Assembly: GCA_023230825.1 (NCBI GenBank)
Contig: JALNWO010000025.1
Location: 1-15,344, forward strand
Source of the DNA: Acholeplasmataceae bacterium
GTDB lineage: Bacteria > Bacillota_I > Bacilli_A > Acholeplasmatales > Acholeplasmataceae
DNA length: 15,344 bases
Direction: 5' to 3'
The position numbers and the translations under genes are program-made. The notes below the pieces were generated by a model. It was not told the DNA's origin and did no database searches. It saw nothing but the letters and a program-made list of their open reading frames with translations. Below, piece by piece: positions 1-6,865 of the stretch. The stretch's first letter is position 1. Each line of letters opens with the position of its first letter.

Positions 1-37
1 AACTGGTGCGAGGGTTCAAATCCCTCCTGCTCCGCCA
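1..37 (+). tRNA. tRNA-Ser, 3' part (5' end outside window)
   Basis: This is the 3' portion of a tRNA cut by the window edge. The T arm is visible (stem 10-14 with 22-26, loop TTCAAAT), followed by the acceptor 3' strand CTGCTCC, discriminator G34 and an encoded CCA (35-37). The bases before the T arm (AACTGGTGC) look like the 3' side of a long variable arm, and the acceptor 5' strand would have to be GGAGCAG. A long variable arm with a G discriminator fits tRNA-Ser. The anticodon is not in the window, so the identity is inferred; a class II tRNA-Leu is less likely because Leu normally has an A discriminator. Confidence 0.75.
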
Positions 38-45
38 TCGTTATT

Positions 46-121
46 GGCCCGTTGGAGAAACGGTTAACTCACATGCCTTTCACGCATGCATTCACGGGTT
101 CGAATCCCGTACGGGTCACCA
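46..121 (+). tRNA. tRNA-Glu (anticodon TTC)
   Basis: A complete 76-nt cloverleaf can be folded by eye. The acceptor stem pairs GGCCCGT with ACGGGTC (one G-U), the anticodon stem CATGC/GCATG encloses loop CTTTCAC with anticodon TTC (79-81), and the T arm has stem ACGGG/CCCGT and loop TTCGAAT. The discriminator is A118 and CCA is encoded (119-121). It starts 8 nt after the preceding tRNA, so the two are probably processed from one transcript. Confidence 0.97.
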
Positions 122-133
122 TAAAATTAAGTC

Positions 134-166
134 AAGCTTATCTACGAACTTAGATAGGCTTTTTTT
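134..166 (+). terminator. Rho-independent terminator of the tRNA cluster
   Basis: An 11-bp stem (AAGCTTATCTA with TAGATAGGCTT, one G-U pair) encloses a 6-nt loop and runs straight into a run of seven T. It lies 12 nt after the tRNA-Glu CCA and closes the tRNA transcript. Confidence 0.9.
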
Positions 167-434
167 ATTGTGTAAATATTGTTTGATCTAAAAGACAATA
201 AAATTATAATCATATCATAATGAAACGATAACAATTTTTTTCTTTACAAAAACAGACTATATTTTCTTAAAACTCATGCTTTTGGATTTTTAACAATACA
301 ACCAATTATATTACAACTAAACACTTAGTCACAGATTAATGAATTTTCTGATATTGTTGTGGCTATTATAATTAGTATGATATATTGTATGTATAACTAA
401 ACGATAAAAATGTCATACAGAAAGAGGTGTTTAT
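167..434. other. AT-rich intergenic stretch between tRNA terminator and first gene
   Basis: No credible coding sequence, RNA fold or direct repeat of the tRNA 3' end is seen here. The stretch is very AT-rich with many stops in all frames. The only interpretable signals are the promoter-like hexamers near 354-381 and the ribosome binding site of the following gene. Confidence 0.6.
354..381 (+). promoter_or_regulatory. Putative promoter of the 103-aa membrane protein gene
   Basis: TTGTTG (354-359) and TATGAT (376-381) are separated by 16 bp. A second perfect TATAAT lies at 367-372 without a good -35, so the exact start point is uncertain. Either promoter would place transcription start about 45-60 nt before the GTG start. 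Confidence 0.45.
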
Positions 435-746
435 GTGAAAACAAAAAAACTTATCTATTTATACACAATATCAGTTGTTTTTGCAATCGCTGCAGGAGTC
501 ATGACATACATGAATGTTTCTAACTATAAAGTTTTTATAACAACACTATTTTCAATATGGGCATTTAGTCTTCCTATTAGTTTTGTTATGTGGTTTAAAT
601 TATTAGATAAACTCTCTTTTCAACAAGGAGCAATTGTTGGAGCAATGTTTAAAACATTTGGTTTATTAATACCGCCGATCCTATTATTTCCCTATTTAAA
701 CTATAGGTTTTATAGGGACACGTTTGAAAATAAAGGGACTAAATAA
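435..746 (+). CDS. Small three-helix membrane protein of unknown function (paralog of the 107-aa protein at 2512)
   Basis: I do not recognise this family. The 103-aa product is hydrophobic, with three likely membrane segments at about residues 5-26, 33-57 and 66-92 and a basic, polar C-terminus. The start is GTG at 435, placed 6 nt after GAGGTG (424-429); the ATG at 433 is followed at once by TGA and cannot be used. Its sequence resembles the protein at 2512-2835: both have an IS-VFAI stretch in helix 1, a W-F...SF..WF pattern in helix 2, IP.IL in helix 3 and an ending T-x-EN. With a MATE-type transporter between the two, an accessory or regulatory role at the membrane is possible, but that is inference only. 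Confidence 0.8.
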   Translation: MKTKKLIYLYTISVVFAIAAGVMTYMNVSNYKVFITTLFSIWAFSLPISFVMWFKLLDKLSFQQGAIVGAMFKTFGLLIPPILLFPYLNYRFYRDTFENKGTK

Positions 747-789
747 AGATTTTATAATTATTATAGGATGAAATACATCATTAGTAATA

Positions 790-798
790 TGATATAAT
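790..798 (+). promoter_or_regulatory. Extended -10 promoter before the 66-aa ORF
   Basis: TGATATAAT is a perfect extended -10 element (TG, one base, TATAAT at 793-798). No good -35 is visible, which extended -10 promoters tolerate. Predicted start near 805 gives a leader of about 28 nt to the proposed ATA start at 833. This supports the short downstream ORF being expressed. Confidence 0.55.
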
Positions 799-818
799 AT
801 ATTAACTTATCAGGATAG

Positions 819-825
819 GGGAGGA
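819..825 (+). promoter_or_regulatory. Shine-Dalgarno site pointing to an ATA start codon
   Basis: GGGAGGA is one of the strongest ribosome binding sites in the window. No ATG, GTG or TTG lies within the usual 5-10 nt downstream. The in-frame codon at the right distance (7 nt) is ATA at 833, followed by AAA AAA, a typical beginning for a small membrane protein. Confidence 0.55.
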
Positions 826-832
826 ATTATTT

Positions 833-1033
833 ATAAAAAAAATACTATATGTTTTGATTATCGTATTTTTAGTCATAGTAATTTTATTTAGTGGATACTA
901 TATTTCAAAAGCAGAAGGCTTTTGGAAACAAGTATTAGTTTTTTTCATCTTATTAAATGCCGTTAGTTTGGCAATATATTCGTTCAAACAATCATTAAAA
1001 AACAACAAAAAAGATGCGCATCATTCCCAGTGA
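833..1033 (+). CDS. 66-aa two-helix membrane protein, probable ATA start
   Basis: An open frame of 66 codons begins MKKILYVLIIVF if ATA (833) is the start and ends at TGA (1031-1033). It has two clear hydrophobic segments, about residues 3-23 and 31-48, and a basic, polar tail ending KKDAHHSQ. Translation is supported by the strong ribosome binding site GGGAGGA 7 nt upstream and the extended -10 promoter before it; the nearest standard start in frame is TTG at 854, without a ribosome binding site and inside the first helix. The family is unknown. It may be a live gene using a rare start, or one whose ATG was recently mutated to ATA. A hairpin overlaps the stop codon. Confidence 0.55.
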   Translation: MKKILYVLIIVFLVIVILFSGYYISKAEGFWKQVLVFFILLNAVSLAIYSFKQSLKNNKKDAHHSQ

Positions 1034-1053
1034 TTAAATGCGCTTTTAATTTT
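1013..1053 (+). terminator. Possible weak terminator after the 66-aa ORF
   Basis: GCGCAT (1016-1021) pairs with ATGCGC (1038-1043), with a partly paired TCA/TGA inside the loop, and is followed by TTTTAATTTT. The stem is short and the T run is interrupted, so termination may be partial. It overlaps the stop codon. Confidence 0.4.
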
Positions 1054-1062
1054 GCAATCATA

Positions 1063-1092
1063 TTGTTAATTATTGCTAAGTCATAGTATAAA
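1063..1092 (+). promoter_or_regulatory. Putative promoter of the MATE transporter operon
   Basis: TTGTTA (1063-1068) and TATAAA (1087-1092) are separated by 18 bp, matching the consensus hexamers at 4 and 5 of 6 positions. This would start a transcript covering the transporter and the overlapping 107-aa gene. Confidence 0.4.
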
Positions 1093-1162
1093 TAAACAAA
1101 AATGCCAAGATATACCATATATATTTAAAGGAAATTATAAATAAAAAAAAGAGGCGCCTAAA

Positions 1163-2512
1163 ATGAAAAAAATAGTTCACTCTTTAAAAGATGTTAATTA
1201 TAAACTCTGGCTTGCAATTTTAGCAACTTTCGTTATACCTTCAGTTTATCAAACACTACGAATCTATTTTCTTGGTAATTTGCCAAACGATTCAGGTATC
1301 AATATTGCTAGTCAATCTCAATGGTTAAACTTATTATATGAAATCATTCAAGAGGCGATGATTTTACCGCTTTTCTTTATTTTGGGAAAATATATTAAAG
1401 ATAAAGATGATTTTGGTAGTAAAGTAAGGAGCGGATTAATTGTTGTGAGCTTTGTCTATTCATTACTGGCTTTCATTATTATAATTTTTGCTAAAAAAAT
1501 AGTAATATTAATGGCACAGGATACAACATTAGTAGATGCCACGGTTTCTTATATTAGATTGGAAACCATAGGATCATTATTTTCGGTGATGTTTAAATTT
1601 CTTATGGTGGTTTTTATTACGATAAAAAAAGATAAAAACATTTATTATCTATTGCTACTTCAAATGATTTTATCAATGTTATCCGATACTTTATTGATTA
1701 GTGATTTCGATTTATCTTTAAAAATAGGCGTAAATGGACTTGCAATAACAAATATCTTTGTAAATATCATTTTAATAGCCACTTCGATTTTTATTCTAAG
1801 AAAAGAAGAAGTCCATATTTTAAAATTTAAAAAAAGCAAATATAATTGGTTAAAAGAATGGCTCGAAATCGGTAAGTTTTCTGGTATGGAATCATTTTTA
1901 AGAAACCTAGCCTTTATAGTGATGATTGTGAGAATGGTCAATATTGTAGCTGAGCAAGGTAATTACTGGATTGCTAATAATTTTATTTGGGGCTGGCTCC
2001 TACTCCCGGGGTTAGCATTGGCTGATTTAGTAAAACAAGAAACTGCCGAAAAAAAAGAAAACATTTCGACGAAGACTTTGGGTTATATATTTCTAACAGC
2101 AATTTTTGCAATTGTATGGCTTTCATCTATACCGCTTTGGACGCCCTTTTTAAAATACGTTATGAATGTTGAAAACTATCAAACTGTATTTAAAATTGCT
2201 TTAATACAAACGCCATTTTATCTTTTGTTTATGTTTAACAGTTGTATTTTTGACGCCACTTTCTATGGACGAGGAAAAACTGACTATATGTTGTATCAAT
2301 CAATCATTATTGACGTATTTTATTACGGAATTATGTTTATTTTATATATTTCAAACATCTTCGTACCTACACTTTTAAGCATTTCGCTAATGTTTGGGAT
2401 TGGTATGAGTCTTGATTTTATACCAACAATGGTGTTATATGTTAAAATGTTAAAAAAGGAAGGGATAACTCTTATTTTTATTTCAGAAAAATCCTTTATT
2501 AAGGAGGCTTAA
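1163..2512 (+). CDS. MATE-family multidrug/toxin-extrusion-type transporter
   Basis: This 449-aa polytopic protein has about twelve hydrophobic segments and the usual MATE length. The beginning (VNYKLWLAILATFVIPSVYQ), the IRLETIG stretch and the pseudo-twofold layout recall MATE exporters annotated in clostridia; I identify the family by overall resemblance rather than by a diagnostic motif. MATE proteins usually export organic cations, drugs or metabolites by Na+ or H+ antiport across the cytoplasmic membrane. The substrate here is unknown. The start ATG follows AGAGG (1150-1154). The stop codon overlaps the ATG of the next gene by one base, so the two are translationally coupled. Its base composition is very AT-rich, like its small neighbours. 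Confidence 0.8.
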   Translation: MKKIVHSLKDVNYKLWLAILATFVIPSVYQTLRIYFLGNLPNDSGINIASQSQWLNLLYEIIQEAMILPLFFILGKYIKDKDDFGSKVRSGLIVVSFVYSLLAFIIIIFAKKIVILMAQDTTLVDATVSYIRLETIGSLFSVMFKFLMVVFITIKKDKNIYYLLLLQMILSMLSDTLLISDFDLSLKIGVNGLAITNIFVNIILIATSIFILRKEEVHILKFKKSKYNWLKEWLEIGKFSGMESFLRNLAFIVMIVRMVNIVAEQGNYWIANNFIWGWLLLPGLALADLVKQETAEKKENISTKTLGYIFLTAIFAIVWLSSIPLWTPFLKYVMNVENYQTVFKIALIQTPFYLLFMFNSCIFDATFYGRGKTDYMLYQSIIIDVFYYGIMFILYISNIFVPTLLSISLMFGIGMSLDFIPTMVLYVKMLKKEGITLIFISEKSFIKEA

Positions 2513-2835
2513 TGGAAACACGAAAAGATTTAATAATTATTCTTCTCATCTCACTTGTATTCGCAATCATATTTACACTTATTTTAAAAGTAGATGAAGC
2601 AATTAATGAAACGACTCGCGCGATTATTTATTTAGTTGTCTTTTTATGGTCGTTTGGTATTTTGCCAAGTTTCATTTATTGGTTTAATAGATTGAAAGAA
2701 AAGTCGTCTGATAAAAAAGTGCGTCGGGGCCTATTAATCCAACATATCACCTATTTTATCCCCTTCATTTTATCGCCATTCTTTATGATAAAATACGTAT
2801 TGGCCACTTTGGAAAATGCTAAAAATAATAATTAA
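2512..2835 (+). CDS. Small three-helix membrane protein, coupled to the MATE transporter
   Basis: The 107-aa product has likely membrane helices at about residues 6-25, 36-58 and 74-98, and a cationic loop between helices 2 and 3 (KEKSSDKKVRRG). The family is not recognised. It is a probable paralog of the 103-aa protein at 435-746, sharing the same helix pattern and the conserved W, SF, WF, IP and T-x-EN positions. The start ATG shares its A with the TAA stop of the transporter and has an excellent ribosome binding site, AAGGAGG (2501-2507). The one-base overlap strongly suggests a role with the transporter, such as accessory subunit or regulator, but this is not proven. Confidence 0.8.
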   Translation: METRKDLIIILLISLVFAIIFTLILKVDEAINETTRAIIYLVVFLWSFGILPSFIYWFNRLKEKSSDKKVRRGLLIQHITYFIPFILSPFFMIKYVLATLENAKNNN

Positions 2836-2857
2836 TGTCTATTCTACATATGAAATT

Positions 2858-2887
2858 AAACTCATCTGTTTTACAGGTGAGTTTTTA
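2858..2887 (+). terminator. Rho-independent terminator after the MATE operon
   Basis: AAACTCATCTG pairs with CAGGTGAGTTT (11 bp, one G-U pair) around a 5-nt loop TTTTA, followed by a T-rich tail. It separates the membrane-protein segment from the pepO operon. Confidence 0.88.
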
Positions 2888-2947
2888 TTTTCCAATATTT
2901 CTGTTAAAAAATTGGCTTTAAAAATTCAAGAACTTTCATCCAATCGA

Positions 2948-2956
2948 TGTTATAAT
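2948..2956 (+). promoter_or_regulatory. Extended -10 promoter of the pepO operon
   Basis: TGTTATAAT is a perfect extended -10 (TATAAT at 2951-2956). No convincing -35 is present. Predicted transcription start near 2963 puts the ribosome binding site AGAGGTG (2964-2970) almost at the 5' end of the message, so the leader is very short and leaves no room for RNA-based control. Confidence 0.6.
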
Positions 2957-2976
2957 ACTTTATAGAGGTGAAAAAT

Positions 2977-4878
2977 ATGAATAAGAAATTAATTAAACAA
3001 AACTACTATGAGGCAGTGAATGAAGAATGGCTGAAAAATGCAGTGATTCCCGGCGATCGTCCAGCTATTTCATCCTTTTTGGATCTGCATTTAGACATCG
3101 AGAAAAAATTACTCGAACTTGCTGCAAACTGGCTTGAAGATCACAGCGATTTAAATGAAAATCTTCAAAAATTTATTAAACTATATTTAATGACAAAAGA
3201 TTTTTCAAAGAGACAAGAACTTGGAACTAAGCCTATCCAAGCCGTTTTAGAAAAAATTAGTCGCTTAGAGAATCTCAAAGATTTACAAAAAGAGTATAAA
3301 GACTTCGTTTATAACTCAATTGATACACCTTTTTATTTTAGTGTGATGCAAGACTTTATGAATAGCGACAATCAAGTTCTCTATTTTGGAGCATCATCAC
3401 TGATTTTACCAGACACATCATATTATAAAGACGAAGCAACTAAAGAAAGAATGCTTAGTCTTTTTACAGCAACAACAACACAACTGTTAGGGCTTTACGG
3501 ATATGAAGCTGATGAAATTAACCAGTTAATTCAAGATGCCATTGCTTTTGATGCTCTTTTAGTTCCTGTTACAAAGTCAAGTGTTGAAAAAGCTGATTAT
3601 GTTAAGATGTATAATCCTTATCTTAAAGAAGATATTTTAAATTTAACTCAACATTATAACTTAATTCAAAGTGCTGAAGAATTAGTTGACCAAAATGTAG
3701 ACCAATTGATTATTACCAACCCAGATTTCATCAATGCTTTTAACGACATTATTACTGATGAAAACTTTAAGATTATGAAATCTTGGATGATCGTCAACAA
3801 CTTAATTTCATTCTCATCACATTTAACTGATGAAATTCGGATTGCTGGTGGTGCTTTTACCAGAGCTTTATCAGGAGTTAGAGAACCTCAAAGTCAAGAT
3901 AAGTTTGCTTTTTATCAAGCATATAACCCATTTAGTCAAGTGGTTGGCTTATATTACGGGGAAACGCTCTTTGGACCTGTTGCCCGTGAAAACGTAAAAA
4001 CAATGGTTCATGAAATGATGGGCGTTTACCAAGAACGGATTCATAACAACACATGGCTTCAAGAAGAAACAAAAGAAAGAGCAATTAAGAAAGTTGCGGC
4101 ACTAACAGTTCACGTTGGTTATCCCGATGAGTTACCTCCTTACTATGATCAATTTGAAATTAGTAGTTATGAAAAAGGGTCAGATTTAATTCAAGAAAAA
4201 ATGAAACGCGACCGTTTAATGGCGGCATACACGTATTCTAAATATAACCAAAAACCAAATAAAAATATTTGGGGCATGCCAGCTTCAATGGTGAACGCAT
4301 ATTATAGCCCAACCAATAACCAAATCGTTTTCCCAGCTGCAATTCTTCAAAGACCGTTTTATAGTTTAGATCAAACGAGTTCTGAAAACTATGGTGGCAT
4401 TGGTGCCGTTATGGCGCACGAGATTTCTCATGCGTTTGATAATAATGGTGCTAAATTTGATGAAACAGGCTCACTAAACAATTGGTGGACTGAAGAAGAC
4501 CTCGCAGCTTTTGATAACAAAGCAAAAGAAATGATTGCTTTATTTGATGGAGTAGAAACTGGTTTTGGTCCATGTAATGGAACACTAACCGTTTCTGAGA
4601 ACATTGCCGATAGCGGTGGACTTCGTTGTGCCCTAGAGGCAAGCAAAAAATCAGACCTTCATGATGATGAAGAGTTCTTTATGAACTGGACACGTGTGTG
4701 GAGAATTAAGGCATCTGAAGAATATAGCAAATTATTATTAACGATTGATGTCCATGGACCTTCAATTTTAAGAGCAAATATGCAATTGATGAATTTACCA
4801 GAATTCCAAGCGTTATATCAACTAACTGAAGAAGATCCAATGTTTTTAGCTGCCGATAAAATGGTTAGCATTTGGTAA
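2977..4878 (+). CDS. pepO: PepO-type M13 zinc endopeptidase
   Basis: This 633-aa protein is a member of the neprilysin/PepO (M13) metallopeptidases, which cleave oligopeptides with a single zinc ion. The zinc site is complete: HEISH at residues 481-485 gives two His ligands and the catalytic Glu, and E541 in ENIAD gives the third ligand with D545. The substrate-binding motif NAYYSP starts at N440. Length matches the bacterial enzymes. No signal peptide or membrane anchor is visible, so it is probably cytoplasmic, as in lactic acid bacteria. I chose ATG at 2977, 6 nt after AGAGGTG; the GTG at 2968 is part of that site. It is the first gene of an operon that continues into three sugar-related genes, 14 nt before the next start, an unusual pairing. 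Confidence 0.95.
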   Translation: MNKKLIKQNYYEAVNEEWLKNAVIPGDRPAISSFLDLHLDIEKKLLELAANWLEDHSDLNENLQKFIKLYLMTKDFSKRQELGTKPIQAVLEKISRLENLKDLQKEYKDFVYNSIDTPFYFSVMQDFMNSDNQVLYFGASSLILPDTSYYKDEATKERMLSLFTATTTQLLGLYGYEADEINQLIQDAIAFDALLVPVTKSSVEKADYVKMYNPYLKEDILNLTQHYNLIQSAEELVDQNVDQLIITNPDFINAFNDIITDENFKIMKSWMIVNNLISFSSHLTDEIRIAGGAFTRALSGVREPQSQDKFAFYQAYNPFSQVVGLYYGETLFGPVARENVKTMVHEMMGVYQERIHNNTWLQEETKERAIKKVAALTVHVGYPDELPPYYDQFEISSYEKGSDLIQEKMKRDRLMAAYTYSKYNQKPNKNIWGMPASMVNAYYSPTNNQIVFPAAILQRPFYSLDQTSSENYGGIGAVMAHEISHAFDNNGAKFDETGSLNNWWTEEDLAAFDNKAKEMIALFDGVETGFGPCNGTLTVSENIADSGGLRCALEASKKSDLHDDEEFFMNWTRVWRIKASEEYSKLLLTIDVHGPSILRANMQLMNLPEFQALYQLTEEDPMFLAADKMVSIW

Positions 4879-4892
4879 GGAAAGGAAGGACA

Positions 4893-5876
4893 ATGAAATA
4901 CAGACAATTTGGAAAAACAAACTTAAAAGTTTCTGAAATTGCCTTAGGAACATGGCAATTAGGAAGTGTATGGGGCGAAACATTTAACGAAGATGTTGCA
5001 AAAGAGACACTCAAAGAAGCAGTTTCTCAAGGAATTAATCTTTTTGACACGGCTGATGTTTATCAAGACGGTATGAGCGAGAAAACAATTGGTCAATTTT
5101 TAAAAACACAAGAAAATAAACCATTTGTTGTAACTAAAGTTGGGCGTCGTCTACCGGCACAAACAAAAGAAGGTTACTCTGAAGAGAATATCCGTCGCTT
5201 CGTTGATGATGCAAGAAAAAATATGGATGTGGATGCTTTAGACATGGTTCTCCTTCATTGTCCACCTACAGATGTTTATTATGAACCCAAAATCTTTCAA
5301 GTGTTAGATGCTCTTAAAGAAGAGGGGAAGATTAAACATTTTGGTGTCAGTGTCGAGCGCATTGAAGAAGGCCTTAAGGCAATGGAGTATGAAGGCGTAG
5401 ATGCAATTGAAATTATTTTTAATATGTTTAGAATGCGTCCTGCTGAACTCTTTTTTGAAGAAGCTAAAAAACGGAATGTAGGCGTGATCGTTCGAGTTCC
5501 TTTAGCAAGCGGACTTTTAACAGGTAAGTTTACTAAAGCGACGACCTTTAATGAAAACGACCATCGTTTCTTTAATCGTGAAGGCGCAGCTTTTGACAAA
5601 GGTGAAACCTTTTCTGGGGTCGATTATGAATTAGGACTAGAAGCTGTAGAATGCTTAAAAGCGCACTTTCAGACTGATAACATTGCACCTTATGCCTTAA
5701 GATGGATTTTATCTTTTGATGCTGTGTCTACAGTCATCCCCGGTGCTTCAAGGCCGGATCAAATTGTAAGAAACGCACAAGTCGTTAACATGGATCCTTT
5801 GTCAGATGAAGACATGAGAAAAGTTAAAGAAATTTACGACACATACATCAAGGATCCTGTTCATCATTTATGGTAA
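4893..5876 (+). CDS. Aldo/keto reductase
   Basis: The 327-aa product is a TIM-barrel NAD(P)H-dependent oxidoreductase of the aldo/keto reductase superfamily. The catalytic tetrad can be read: D52 and Y57 in FDTADVY, K82 in VVTKVG and H122 in LLHCP. The C-terminal cofactor-binding region IPGASRPDQI is also present. The start is ATG at 4893 preceded by AAAGGAAGGA; an in-frame TTG at 4872 lies inside the end of pepO and has no suitable site. It sits between pepO and a mutarotase. Substrate is unknown; an aldose or the product of the downstream oxidoreductase is possible from context. Confidence 0.93.
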   Translation: MKYRQFGKTNLKVSEIALGTWQLGSVWGETFNEDVAKETLKEAVSQGINLFDTADVYQDGMSEKTIGQFLKTQENKPFVVTKVGRRLPAQTKEGYSEENIRRFVDDARKNMDVDALDMVLLHCPPTDVYYEPKIFQVLDALKEEGKIKHFGVSVERIEEGLKAMEYEGVDAIEIIFNMFRMRPAELFFEEAKKRNVGVIVRVPLASGLLTGKFTKATTFNENDHRFFNREGAAFDKGETFSGVDYELGLEAVECLKAHFQTDNIAPYALRWILSFDAVSTVIPGASRPDQIVRNAQVVNMDPLSDEDMRKVKEIYDTYIKDPVHHLW

Positions 5877-5884
5877 TTTAAAAA

Positions 5885-6865
5885 ATGATGTTATTTACGT
5901 TAGAAAACAAGCACCATAAAATCACCTTTTTAAATCATGGTGCCTCCATTTATGAATGGATAGTAAAATCTAAAAACCGGAACATTGTCTTAACAAACAA
6001 ACATCTAGGGGATTACCGAAGTCCGGACACCGGATTCTTAGGTTCAACCATTGGGAGAGTAACAAACCGAATTAAAGATGGACGCTTTTCAGTCCATGGT
6101 CAATCTTATCAATTACCCAAAAATTTTGATCAAGGACAAAATGCTGGCCATGGTGGGATAGAAGGTTTTTGGAATCAACCGTTCAATCTTATTTCTAGTG
6201 CACAATCAGAATTAACATTTCAATACGTAGAAACAGACGGACAATGTGGTTTCCCTGGAGATTTAACTTTAAATGTGACCTATACATTAACAGATGAAAC
6301 ATTAAAAATAACCTATACGGCAAAGACCACCCAGGCAACACCCATCAATATTACAAACCACTCCTATTTCAATTTATCAGAAGAACCGACTATTTTGAAC
6401 CACCGTTTACAGGCAGATAGCTCTCAATATTTGCTTGCTGATGAAACAAACGCTGTAACCGGAGACATTATCGATGGGACTAATACCCCGATGGATTTGC
6501 GTTATAAAAAACCACTTCATGATTTGATTTATCAACCACTCACTCAAACGGAACAGTATCAAGGTTTAGATCATTGTTTTCTTTTTGATAAAGAGAAACA
6601 AATTACATTAGAAAGTGAAGATTTAGAGCTCACTGTAACTACATCATATCCTGCTGTTCAAATCTACACACTCGGCTTTCCCCCGAAACAAGCACTGAAA
6701 CAAAGTAATAAAATTAATCCTTTTCATGGCATCGCCTTAGAATGTCAGTTTGAAACAGATGCTGTGAATCATTCTCATTTTTCGAATATTATTTTAGAAC
6801 CCAATGAAACATATAAACAGTATATTGAATTTACGATAAAGGAAGGAGAATTTATCCATGAGTAA
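5885..6865 (+). CDS. Aldose 1-epimerase (mutarotase, GalM family)
   Basis: The 326-aa protein fits the galactose mutarotase family, which interconverts alpha and beta anomers of aldoses. Characteristic elements are GRVTNRI, NAGHGG with H89, NITNHSYFNL with the catalytic acid H159, and ALECQFET with the catalytic base E286. It begins 8 nt after the aldo/keto reductase stop. No real Shine-Dalgarno site precedes the tandem ATGATG at 5885/5888, so translation probably relies on coupling to the upstream gene; either ATG could be used. It overlaps the next gene by 8 nt. Near a xylose locus, xylose or glucose are plausible substrates, but the family is broad. Confidence 0.93.
   Translation: MMLFTLENKHHKITFLNHGASIYEWIVKSKNRNIVLTNKHLGDYRSPDTGFLGSTIGRVTNRIKDGRFSVHGQSYQLPKNFDQGQNAGHGGIEGFWNQPFNLISSAQSELTFQYVETDGQCGFPGDLTLNVTYTLTDETLKITYTAKTTQATPINITNHSYFNLSEEPTILNHRLQADSSQYLLADETNAVTGDIIDGTNTPMDLRYKKPLHDLIYQPLTQTEQYQGLDHCFLFDKEKQITLESEDLELTVTTSYPAVQIYTLGFPPKQALKQSNKINPFHGIALECQFETDAVNHSHFSNIILEPNETYKQYIEFTIKEGEFIHE

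Noticed and set aside
46..121. Attachment-site duplication of the tRNA-Glu 3' end
   Set aside because: No second copy of the T-arm and acceptor sequence was found in the window and no integrase is present.
6..191. Open frame of 61 codons over the tRNA genes
   Set aside because: It runs through two tRNA genes and a terminator and has no ribosome binding site.
455..464. Copy of the xylA-leader half-site CTATTTATAC
   Set aside because: It is a single arm within coding sequence of the 103-aa protein with no inverted partner; chance in AT-rich DNA.
1660..1941. 93-codon - strand frame inside the MATE gene
   Set aside because: It is a shadow of a well-formed membrane protein gene, without its own signals.
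2968..2976. GTG at 2968 as start of pepO
   Set aside because: This GTG is the end of the ribosome binding site AGAGGTG; ATG at 2977 has ideal spacing and begins like other PepO proteins.
4428..4646. Two overlapping - strand open frames inside pepO
   Set aside because: They are antisense to the conserved zinc site region of pepO, have no recognisable content and no translation signals.
4872..4892. TTG at 4872 as start of the aldo/keto reductase
   Set aside because: It lies within the last codons of pepO without a site, and the family's usual N-terminus begins at ATG 4893 (MKYRQFGKTNLKVS).
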